Origin: Candidatus Zipacnadia bacterium
GTDB lineage: Bacteria; Armatimonadota; Zipacnadia; Zipacnadales; Zipacnadaceae
Direction of reading: 5' to 3'
Assembly (NCBI GenBank): GCA_029821195.1
Contig: JALGTU010000006.1
Span: forward strand, 1-39,843
Length of the DNA stretch: 39,843 nt
Positions 16,874 to 24,115 of this stretch are shown one piece after another. The notes under the pieces were generated by a model. The model was not told where the DNA came from. It worked only from the letters and a program-made list of their open reading frames with translations, and did no database searches. The position numbers and the translations under genes are program-made. Position 1 is the stretch's first letter. Every line of letters starts with the position of its first letter.

Positions 16874-18409
16874 ATGATCGAATCGGCTTCCTCCAATCCG
16901 CGGGCCGGCGGTGTCATCCTGAGCTTTATGACCAGACGCCAGGAGGTCTGGCTGATTATCCTGCTGGCGCTGGCTGTACGCCTGGTTGCTATCAACGCGC
17001 CCTACACCAGCGTGCATTGGATCAAGCAGCTTCAGATCGCGCCCATCGCCCAGAACTTCTACGAACACGGCTACAACATCCTGTGGCCCGAGACTGACTA
17101 CAGCGCCGACCGGCCCGGCTACATTGAGATTGAGTTCCAGCTCGTCACCTTCCTGACCGCCCTGCTCTACCCGGTATTCGGTGTGCACGAGTGGGTCGGC
17201 CGCGCGGTGACCATCGCCTTTAGCCTCGGGTCAATGATCCTGCTCTATGCGCTGTTGCGCCGCTACCTGGGCGACCGCCCGGCGGCTTTTGGCCTGCTCT
17301 TTTTCGCTTTTGCGCCGTCCAACTGGTACTTCAGCCGTGTGCTGATGAGCGAGCCGCTGATGATCTTCTTTTCCGTAGCTCTGGTCTACTACTTCTCCTT
17401 ATGGCTTGGTGTCCCCGATGACCGGGTCTCGCCCAATTCGGGCCGGTATTTCGTGCTGGCCGTGTTGTGCGGCGCGCTGGCCTTTTTGGTCAAGCTGCCG
17501 ACCTTGATGCTGCTTGTCCCGCTGCTGTTTATCGCACACCAGCGCCATGGTTGGGGGCTGTTCAAGCAGCCGTTGCTTTATCTGTTCGTGTTGCTGACGG
17601 TCTTGCCCGCGGCGGCTTACTACTACCACGCCAGGGTCAACATCGGCGCGCACTATTTCACCGTGGGCGTCGGCTTTGGGGGAGGAATGTGGGCCTCGCT
17701 GGGTGACTTTCTGCGGCCCGGCGGCTACTCGCTGATGCTCAATCGCCTGCTCAAGGACCACCTCACCGCGGTGGGGCTCGTGCTGCTGCCGCTGGGATTC
17801 CTGGCGTATGATCGCGGCCGGTTCCGTTGGAACCTGTTCCATCTGTGGCTGGGCGCGGTGTTGCTGTATTTTGTCGCAGTCTCGGGCGGCAATCTCCGGC
17901 AAACCTATTACCAGCTTCCCTTGCTCATCCCGGCGGCGGGCCTGATTGGGCTGGGCTGGGACCGTATCAGCCGGATGCCGGGCATCTCGGGGTGGGCCGC
18001 CGCGGTATTGGCCGGCCTCTTCCTGATTCTCGCTGTGTGGGGTGTCCAGCCCTTTTACGAACAGCGCGAGCCGATTATCGAAGCGGCTGCCCAGCTTAAT
18101 GCGATTGATCCGGACAAGCGGCGAGTCATAATCTTTCCGCCCGGCTACGGCTGCCTCTACTACTTCCAGCGCCCCGGCTGGGTGGGACGTGAGGGCTTTG
18201 GCAAGCCGCCGAGTCAGGTAGCGCCTGAGGACGTTCCCGGGCCGCAGTACATTGCGAATCGGATTAGTCGGGGGGCGCGCTGGGCGGTCTACTTCGACGC
18301 GACGGGCCCGGGCACTCGGCCCGATCTGCAACGGTACCTGGCCCAGAACTACCAGCTAGCTGTTGCCGGACCCGGCTACGTGATCTACGACCTGGCCAAG
18401 CCCTGGTGA
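16874..18409 (+). CDS. GT39-type membrane glycosyltransferase (ArnT/PMT-like)
   Basis: A 511-residue membrane protein of the GT-C fold. The first segment LIILLALAVRLVAI is followed by a long extracytoplasmic loop with acidic residues (WPETDYSADRPGYIEIEFQL), where GT-C enzymes keep their catalytic aspartate or glutamate. FAFAPSNWYFSRVLMSEPLMIFFSVA at about 150-177 is the conserved family core. About 10-11 membrane segments up to residue 390, then a soluble C-terminal domain ending VIYDLAKPW. It would use a polyprenyl-phosphate sugar donor and glycosylate lipid, protein or glycan at the outer face; substrate unknown. Start is uncertain: ATG 16874 or ATG 16928, neither with a clear ribosome site. 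The oxidoreductase gene follows immediately. Confidence 0.82.
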   Translation: MIESASSNPRAGGVILSFMTRRQEVWLIILLALAVRLVAINAPYTSVHWIKQLQIAPIAQNFYEHGYNILWPETDYSADRPGYIEIEFQLVTFLTALLYPVFGVHEWVGRAVTIAFSLGSMILLYALLRRYLGDRPAAFGLLFFAFAPSNWYFSRVLMSEPLMIFFSVALVYYFSLWLGVPDDRVSPNSGRYFVLAVLCGALAFLVKLPTLMLLVPLLFIAHQRHGWGLFKQPLLYLFVLLTVLPAAAYYYHARVNIGAHYFTVGVGFGGGMWASLGDFLRPGGYSLMLNRLLKDHLTAVGLVLLPLGFLAYDRGRFRWNLFHLWLGAVLLYFVAVSGGNLRQTYYQLPLLIPAAGLIGLGWDRISRMPGISGWAAAVLAGLFLILAVWGVQPFYEQREPIIEAAAQLNAIDPDKRRVIIFPPGYGCLYYFQRPGWVGREGFGKPPSQVAPEDVPGPQYIANRISRGARWAVYFDATGPGTRPDLQRYLAQNYQLAVAGPGYVIYDLAKPW

Positions 18410-18430
18410 GTGAGCCGGCGGGGAAACACT

Positions 18431-19735
18431 TTGTCCAATGATAAGGTCGTAATAATCGGCGGTGGCATATCGGGGCTGACGGCCGCCTGGGAGCTGACCA
18501 GGGGGGGCCGCGAGGTGGTCTTGCTGGAGCGGCGCAACGTTCTGGGTGGGCTGGCCCGCTCCACGCAGCTCAACGACAAGCCTATCGAGGTCTATTACCA
18601 CTTCATCTGCGGCGGCGACCGGCATCTGGTTGAACTAGTGGACGAACTCGGGCTGGCGAACGATCTGCATTGGCGGCCGGGCCGGACCAGTTACTTCGTC
18701 GGCGACCGGCTCTATCCGTTCTCGACGCCTGGCGACATCCTGCGGTTCTCTCCCACGGGTCTGCTCAGTCGCCTGCGCTTTGGGCTGCACGCGCTGCGTT
18801 GTCGGCGGATGGCCAACTGGCAGCAGATCGAGCATCTCACCGCCAAAGACTGGCTGATTGCCAGCGTCGGCAGCGAGGCATACGAGGTCATCTGGCAGCC
18901 GCTGCTGGAGATCAAATTCGGCCGGTACTACGATCGGGTTTCCGCCCTCTGGATCTGGCATCGCCTTCACCGCCTCTCGCAGTCCCGACGCAGCGTGCTG
19001 CGCCCCGACCAGCTCGGCTATCTGACCGGAGGCAGCCAGACGTTGCTCGCCGCGCTGGCTGCTGAGATTACTGCTGCCGGCGGTGTCATCCGCACCGGCG
19101 TGGCCGCGACCGGCCTGGCCTGTGCCGGAGATAAGGTCGTCGGGGTCGAAAGCAGCGCCGGGTATTATGAGGCCGACGCGATTGTCTCGGCGGTGCCGCT
19201 GCCGGAGTTGCTGGCGTTGCTGCCCGGAGACAGTTCCTACGCGCGAGGGTTAGCGGCAACCGACTTTGCTCACGTCGCCTGCATTCGGCTGGCGCTGCGC
19301 CGCAGTCTGACCGGCAGCTTCTGGGTTAATGTCAACTCCCCGCAGGTCCCGTTCAATGGCTTTGTCGAGTATTCCAACCTCAATCCGTGGCGGCAATACG
19401 GTGGCGCCGAGGTTCTCTACGTGCCGTTCTATCTGAATGCCGGTGAAGAGCGCTGGCAGTGGTCGGACGATCGGTTGATCGAGGTGAGTCTGGCGGGGCT
19501 GAGCGTGGTTCAGCCGGAGTTTGACGGGTCGTGGGTAGCCGAGGCAACCGTCAGCCGGGACGCGTACGCTCAGGCCATCTGCCCGCCGGGTTTCAGTGCC
19601 CAGGTGCCAGCGCTCCGCGCGCCGGTGGAGGGGCTGTTCGTGCTAGACTCAACCCAGCTTTACCCGGCAGACCGCAACTTGAGCGGGATGATCGGCCTGG
19701 CCCGGTCCGTGGCCTGCATGATCGCGGAACGCTAG
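18431..19735 (+). CDS. FAD-dependent amine oxidase / UDP-galactopyranose-mutase-like oxidoreductase
   Basis: About 434 residues with the Rossmann FAD motif VVIIGGGISGLTAAWEL at 6-22, the second motif VVLLERRNVLGGLARS and a C-terminal FAD contact LYPADRNLSGMIGLARSVA. The layout is that of the protoporphyrinogen-oxidase/phytoene-desaturase/UGM-like superfamily; YYHFICGGDRHLVELVDELGL is common in uncharacterised members located beside glycosyltransferases. Substrate unknown. Two starts are possible: GTG 18410, directly after the GT39 stop, and TTG 18431, which has GGGGA 7 bases upstream and gives MSNDKVVIIGGG. I prefer the latter. The tight coupling with GT39 suggests a shared envelope-glycan or polyprenol pathway. 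Confidence 0.82.
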   Translation: MSNDKVVIIGGGISGLTAAWELTRGGREVVLLERRNVLGGLARSTQLNDKPIEVYYHFICGGDRHLVELVDELGLANDLHWRPGRTSYFVGDRLYPFSTPGDILRFSPTGLLSRLRFGLHALRCRRMANWQQIEHLTAKDWLIASVGSEAYEVIWQPLLEIKFGRYYDRVSALWIWHRLHRLSQSRRSVLRPDQLGYLTGGSQTLLAALAAEITAAGGVIRTGVAATGLACAGDKVVGVESSAGYYEADAIVSAVPLPELLALLPGDSSYARGLAATDFAHVACIRLALRRSLTGSFWVNVNSPQVPFNGFVEYSNLNPWRQYGGAEVLYVPFYLNAGEERWQWSDDRLIEVSLAGLSVVQPEFDGSWVAEATVSRDAYAQAICPPGFSAQVPALRAPVEGLFVLDSTQLYPADRNLSGMIGLARSVACMIAER

Positions 19736-19771
19736 CAACGACGGATACGGGCAGGTAACGATACCCGAACG

Positions 19772-19796
19772 GTAGGAGCGACATTCTTGTCGCGAC
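19772..19796 (+). repeat. REP-like element, copy 1 (GTAG head, 6-bp palindrome)
   Basis: 25 bases: GTAG, then GA, then the palindrome GCGACA-TTCT-TGTCGC, then a GAC tail. Same architecture and length as the elements at 26805, 30788 and 31835. It lies between two convergent genes. Confidence 0.75.
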
Positions 19797-19936
19797 GCTC
19801 GATGCAGCCCCTGCGACTTGTGGCTTCTACGTGCGAGGTGGGCCGGCCTCACTACGCTCGACGCGGCCCCTCCCACAGGCTAGCATAGTGTACACGATAG
19901 GATTCCCGGAGGGGCCTGTCGAACTCTTGTCGGTGG

Positions 19937-19956
19937 CACAGGCTTCCAAGGCTGTG
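19937..19956. repeat. imperfect palindrome CACAGGCTT-CC-AAGGCTGTG
   Basis: 8 of 9 arm positions pair around a 2-base centre. It sits in the same 258-base convergent spacer as two GTAG elements. The spacer contains no gene; the remainder (19801-19930) shows GC-rich degenerate palindromic sequence. Confidence 0.45.
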
Positions 19957-19976
19957 GCGTGTTGGCGTTGCCTTCT

Positions 19977-20002
19977 GTAGGGGCGAAGAATGGCTATTCT
20001 TC
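19977..20002 (+). repeat. GTAG-headed hairpin at the 3' end of the kinase gene
   Basis: GTAGGGGC is followed by a perfect 7-bp stem GAAGAAT-GGCT-ATTCTTC. It overlaps the last codons and the stop of the minus-strand kinase gene and could also stop transcription there. Confidence 0.55.
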
Positions 20003-21823
20003 GGCTGGGCCCTCGCACAGCGGCAGGGTGAACGTGAAGGTGCTGCCCTCGCCGGCCTGGCTTTCCACAGTCAATTCGCCCCCGTGCAATTCAACCAGAT
20101 TACGGCTCAAGGGCAGGCCCAGCCCACCGGAGCTGTGCAGGCGCGGAGTGCCGCTCTCGAACTGAGTGAACTCTTCGAAGATGCTGTCGAGGTTCTCCGG
20201 CGCGATGCCGGGACCATAGTCGGTGACCGAGATGGTTGCATGCCCCTCGGCCTGGCGCGCCTCGACGACGACCTCTTGGCCGTCGGTGCTGACGTGGATC
20301 GCATTGGACAGCAGGTTATAGAGAATCTGCTTGACGCGCAGCTCGTCCGCGTGCACCATAATATGCTCCGGCTCGGTGGAGATACGGATGGCTACTCCCT
20401 TCTCCCAGGCCAGGCCGCGGATGACGCGGTGGGTGGCGTCTATCACCTGCTCCAGGGCGACCGGGCTGATACTTAGTTCCAGCTTATCCGCCTCCGCCTT
20501 GCAGATGTCAATGACATCGTTGAGCAGCTTCATCAAGTCATCCGCCGCCCGCCGGATATCCTGCACGGCACCGTGCTGCTTCTCGCTCAGTGTTCCCAGA
20601 ATCTCCATGTCCAAGAGATCGGCAAAGCCAATGATGGCATTCATCGGCGTACGGATCTCGTGGCTCATATTGGCCAGGAACATAATCTTGGCTTCGTTGC
20701 CCGCGGCCAGCCGCTCGTTGGCTCGCTCTAGTTCTATCGTCTGCTTGCGCAGCTCATCCTCCAGCAGTCGCTGCTCAGTGAGGTCGTGCAGGAACATTAT
20801 CGCTTCAGTTGCATCACCCGCCCCCAGCTTGGCCGCGGTATCAATCCACAGAATGGAGCCGTCGGCGCGCGACCACGCCCCTTCGTGCTCATGACCAGTG
20901 CCTTCGGACACGATATTCTGCAGCAGCCGAGTCAGTCTCGGCTCGGCCCACCCCGGGCGCAGTTCCTGCAGCCGCCGGCCGACCAGTGCGGAGGCGGCGT
21001 ACCCCAGCAAACTGCCCGCCTCGTTGGTGGCCTGGGCAATGATCCCCTCGGGGAGCGTGACGACCAGGGCCGGTTCCAGTCCCTCAGCCTTAAGCACGCT
21101 CCAGCGGGCGCGGAGAGCCTCCCGTTCTCTTGCTAGCTCTTCCTGGAGATGGTGCCAGAATAGGAACAGGCCCAGACCCAGCACCAGCGGCATCCCCACC
21201 AGGATGAAGATCAGGTGCCAGTCCAGCACCGGCGGGAACCGCTCCTGAACCCACTCGTAGTCAGTTACCGCAACCGCCAGCAGCGGTGCGCCGCTGACCG
21301 GTGCTGCAGAGATGACGTAGCGATGGTCCCAGGCAGTCCCATCGGTGATACCACGTACCTGCCGGCCCTCACTGACGGCCTGGCCGAGCGTGATATCCGC
21401 CTCACCCCCGAAGCGCGCGGCGCGGGTCTGCGCCACCGAGGCCCCTTGTGCCGTGGGAAATTTGGCGGTAGCCGCCAGCACTGTGCCGTTCTCCGCCACC
21501 AGCGCTGCGCCGATCGGCCATGCGCCGATCACCTGCTCGTGCATGCGCGCGACTATCTCAGGACCGGGTACGGCTGGTAGCGTCTGAGCTGCAGCCCAGG
21601 CCAGGTTGCTCGCGATCCCATCCAGCCGGCTCACGATCTGTTCGGTGATGGTGCGGCGGACTTCCTGCTTGGCCCCCAGGTTCAGGTGGACCATTCCCCC
21701 CAGAAGGATACCCGCCAGGAGTATGATCGGGATCAGACGCAGCCACTGGCCCGCCCGCTGATTGTGCTGCTCGATAGGGGTCTCGGCAGTGAATTCGGTC
21801 CTATCGGGCTCTGGCTTAGTCAT
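19994..21823 (-). CDS. membrane sensor histidine kinase with PAS domain (orphan)
   Basis: The 609-residue protein has two membrane segments (28-46 and 203-224) that frame an extracytoplasmic sensor domain of about 155 residues, Cache-like in pattern (GAALVAENGTVLAAT, YVISAAPVSGAPLLAVAV). A PAS domain follows (about 245-352), then a coiled linker and HisKA with the phosphoacceptor H388 in FLANMSHEIRTPMNAIIGF. The ATPase domain shows the N-box NLLSNAIHVS, G1 DYGPGIAP, the F-box region IFEEFTQF and G2 SSGGLGLPLS. It ends in SQAGEGSTFTFTLPL. No receiver domain or response regulator is present nearby, so signal and output are unknown. The 3' end overlaps a GTAG hairpin. Confidence 0.92.
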   Translation of the reverse strand: MTKPEPDRTEFTAETPIEQHNQRAGQWLRLIPIILLAGILLGGMVHLNLGAKQEVRRTITEQIVSRLDGIASNLAWAAAQTLPAVPGPEIVARMHEQVIGAWPIGAALVAENGTVLAATAKFPTAQGASVAQTRAARFGGEADITLGQAVSEGRQVRGITDGTAWDHRYVISAAPVSGAPLLAVAVTDYEWVQERFPPVLDWHLIFILVGMPLVLGLGLFLFWHHLQEELAREREALRARWSVLKAEGLEPALVVTLPEGIIAQATNEAGSLLGYAASALVGRRLQELRPGWAEPRLTRLLQNIVSEGTGHEHEGAWSRADGSILWIDTAAKLGAGDATEAIMFLHDLTEQRLLEDELRKQTIELERANERLAAGNEAKIMFLANMSHEIRTPMNAIIGFADLLDMEILGTLSEKQHGAVQDIRRAADDLMKLLNDVIDICKAEADKLELSISPVALEQVIDATHRVIRGLAWEKGVAIRISTEPEHIMVHADELRVKQILYNLLSNAIHVSTDGQEVVVEARQAEGHATISVTDYGPGIAPENLDSIFEEFTQFESGTPRLHSSGGLGLPLSRNLVELHGGELTVESQAGEGSTFTFTLPLCEGPAEE

Positions 21824-21869
21824 CGCTATCCCATCTGGCTCTTGCAGGTTAAGGTGGTGTTATGGCCCA

Positions 21870-23312
21870 CTAGCTGGCCGCAGCCAGGCGCAACCCCCGC
21901 AGGATATCCCAGTATGCTCCTCGGGCGCCGGCGGCAATAGTCTCTACCAGCGCCGCGTTGTCGTCGTAGTCATAGTCTTTGTCTTCATCGCCGCCGCCCA
22001 GGAAAAAGCGCTCGTCGCCGGCGGTCAGTTCGCTGAGGTAATCCGTCGCATCGGTCATCGTCCCCAGTTCGGCAGACAGGTAGAAGACCGGATCTACAAA
22101 GTCGGGGTTGTGCTCCACGGCCCCGTATAGATTCGGGTTTTGCCGATGCAGACCTTCGCGGGCAACCAGGGCAGCCAGCGCGGTGTTGGCGTAGATGCGT
22201 ACCCCCAGGGCTACGCCCACGCACGAGGGCTCAACCCGTTGGGCGAATTCAATGGTTCTGCGCAATGACTGGCGAGTCTCGCCGGGCGCCCCGACCAGCA
22301 GGTCCAGCATGAAGGTGATGCCCGCCTGGCGGCAGGCCCGGGCAGTCTCCGCCGCCTGCTCGCTGGTGAAGTCGCGTCCCAGGCTGGCGAGCATCCGGTC
22401 ATCGCCGCTGTCGAGTCCGAAGTCAATTCCCACACAGCCGGCCCGCTTCATCAGCCCGGCCAGTCGGTCGGAAAACGGCTGCGGACTCAGGTAGGCGTAC
22501 CAGTGGAGTTGGCTGCCCAGACCGCGCCGGATAATCTCTTGGCAGACCGCCTCGGCATGCTCGGGCGGCAGGTTGAACTCGCTGTCACAGAGGTGGAGCC
22601 AATCAATGCCCTGGGCCAGGAGCCGTTCCAGTTCATCCGCGACCACCCGGGGCGAGCGCAGCCGATAGCAGCGCCCCTTGCTATGGGGGTCGGCACAGTA
22701 GATACAGCGCGCGGGGCAGCCCCGCTTGGTCTCGATGTTCCCCTGGCCGCCCTCCCGGAAGTAGCGGGGGTAGTCCACTGTCTGACGCGGCAGCGAGCTG
22801 TCGGCATGAGGCGAAAGCCAGGCCGGCGCATTGACCGTCACCTCCGGCCCGTGGCGGCGCACCAGACCGGGGAAGTTACCGACTTCACCCTCTGCCAGGC
22901 CCGCCAGCAGTTGGACAATCGGCTCCTCGCCGTCACCGGCCACGCCGTAGTCAGCGTCCAGGCGGATCAGTATCTGGGCGGGCGCGACCGAATACCCCGC
23001 TCCGCCGATCACGACGGGGGCGTCGGTGATCTCGCGGAGTTGGGCGATGACCTGTGCGGTGGCCGGCAGATACGATTGGCTGCTGAGCAGGTAACAGTTA
23101 TCGGTATTGCGCAGGGAGAGGCCAACGAGCATGGCGGAATGCTCGGCGAAGAAGTCACCCAGCGTGGTCTGCGGATCTGGCGCAAAGCACAGGTCCAGGA
23201 GCGCCACAGAAAAGCCGGCAGCGCGAGTCGCTTCTGCTACGTATTCCAGCCCCAGCGGAGCCACGGCGGGCTTCACTGTGTTGGGGTTGATTAGTATCAA
23301 GTCACAGTGCAT
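21870..23312 (-). CDS. B12-binding domain radical SAM protein
   Basis: A 480-residue protein with a cobalamin-binding-like Rossmann domain at 1-150 (INPNTVKPAVAPLGLEYVAEATRAAGF, VVIGGAGYSVAP, YGVAGDGEEPIV) and a radical SAM domain with C199, C203 and C206 in KRGCPARCIYC. The usual DxHxxG cobalamin ligand motif is absent (the position reads LDLCFAPDP), as in other members that bind B12 without a histidine ligand. GLDSGDDRML and FMLDLLVGAPGET are conserved radical SAM segments. An acidic tract GGGDEDKDYDYDDN lies near 445-458. Likely a methyl transfer or ring/chain modification; substrate unknown. It has its own promoter and is followed 46 bases on by the kinase gene. Confidence 0.87.
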   Translation of the reverse strand: MHCDLILINPNTVKPAVAPLGLEYVAEATRAAGFSVALLDLCFAPDPQTTLGDFFAEHSAMLVGLSLRNTDNCYLLSSQSYLPATAQVIAQLREITDAPVVIGGAGYSVAPAQILIRLDADYGVAGDGEEPIVQLLAGLAEGEVGNFPGLVRRHGPEVTVNAPAWLSPHADSSLPRQTVDYPRYFREGGQGNIETKRGCPARCIYCADPHSKGRCYRLRSPRVVADELERLLAQGIDWLHLCDSEFNLPPEHAEAVCQEIIRRGLGSQLHWYAYLSPQPFSDRLAGLMKRAGCVGIDFGLDSGDDRMLASLGRDFTSEQAAETARACRQAGITFMLDLLVGAPGETRQSLRRTIEFAQRVEPSCVGVALGVRIYANTALAALVAREGLHRQNPNLYGAVEHNPDFVDPVFYLSAELGTMTDATDYLSELTAGDERFFLGGGDEDKDYDYDDNAALVETIAAGARGAYWDILRGLRLAAAS

Positions 23313-23362
23313 GGGCGAGAGTGGGGGGCGGCCCAGTCAAGTTAACGACTTATCTGGTGCTT

Positions 23363-23391
23363 ATTATACATCATTTGTCAAGGCTTGGCAA
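23363..23391 (-). promoter_or_regulatory. sigma-70 type promoter of the radical SAM gene
   Basis: On the minus strand TTGCCA, a 17-base spacer, then a perfect TATAAT, about 50 bases before the start codon. An additional TTGACA lies inside the spacer and may be a decoy. Confidence 0.78.
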
Positions 23392-23556
23392 CAGGCAGAC
23401 ACATATTCGCCACAGAAACCAAACTTTCCTGCTCGCCAGAAACAATTTTGCCAGGAGATACTCGCCAGGCTTAGCCCACACCGTAGCCCCCCCGTAATTA
23501 CCAGTTATTTCTGTCGTTGCCTGTTGTTGTCTGTCGGTATCTGTCGTTGAATGAGT

Positions 23557-23594
23557 GGGTTCCCACAAGCCGTTGATGAATAATCCGGGCTAGT
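23557..23594 (-). repeat. 38-nt dispersed repeat, copy A, at a stop codon
   Basis: Nearly identical to the sequence at 36417-36455 (one mismatch, one inserted T). In minus orientation it begins ACTAGCCCGGATTATTCAT and so contains the TAG stop of the small membrane protein gene. A palindrome GTGGG-TT-CCCAC (23555-23566) lies at its other end. Confidence 0.8.
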
Positions 23595-24066
23595 GATGAG
23601 GGCGACGGAGTAACAGCAGTCCTAGCGCGATCATGCCCAGCGAGATGAGCACGGGCACCCAGACCGGCGCATACCACGGCTGCGGAATGAGGAATAGGCA
23701 ATCTCGCGTGGCCAGCGACGCCGGCCAGTCAATAAGGGCCTTCAAGCTGACGTAGTAGACGATGTCCCAGACGCCGAAGGCGAACAGGAAGGTGCCCAGC
23801 TTGCGCATGGCAGTGCGGCCTACCAGGCAGGCCAGCGCTACGAGCATGATAATCGTGGCGGCCTCACGCGATTGTTCGGTAGACATCAGCCAGTTGGGGA
23901 ATTGCTCGAGCGTTTGCGTGGTCAGGTCCTCGGGGGTCGGCACGATGTCCAGGATCTTGCGGATGTAGACTACCACCACTGCCTCGAGATAGCCCATAGC
24001 GATAGCGAAGGCGCTCAGCAGCACCACCAGGTTCGGGTCCCACGTCATGATCCGCTTGCGGAACAT
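23590..24066 (-). CDS. small hypothetical membrane protein
   Basis: A 158-residue protein with four membrane segments (about 13-34, 70-87, 92-111 and 134-153). The second loop carries a periplasmic-type amphipathic stretch (PTPEDLTTQTLEQFPNWLMSTEQSREAATI) and the third reads WDIVYYVSLKALIDWPASL. I recognise it as a recurrent uncharacterised membrane protein but know no function. The start may be ATG 24066 or ATG 24048. It lies 49 bases after valS on the same strand and is probably co-transcribed with it. Its stop codon is part of a repeat shared with the cimA gene end, so the native C-terminus may have been altered by that element. Confidence 0.7.
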   Translation of the reverse strand: MFRKRIMTWDPNLVVLLSAFAIAMGYLEAVVVVYIRKILDIVPTPEDLTTQTLEQFPNWLMSTEQSREAATIIMLVALACLVGRTAMRKLGTFLFAFGVWDIVYYVSLKALIDWPASLATRDCLFLIPQPWYAPVWVPVLISLGMIALGLLLLRRPHH

Positions 24067-24115
24067 GCTTGCGAATACCCCCCAATCTTTGTGGGTTTGG
24101 GGTGTTGCGGGTCGC

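Noticed and set aside
17399-18331. A 310-codon minus-strand open frame opposite the glycosyltransferase gene
   Set aside because: Shadow frame rich in Arg, Gln and Pro without domain; the plus-strand frame encodes a clear membrane protein.
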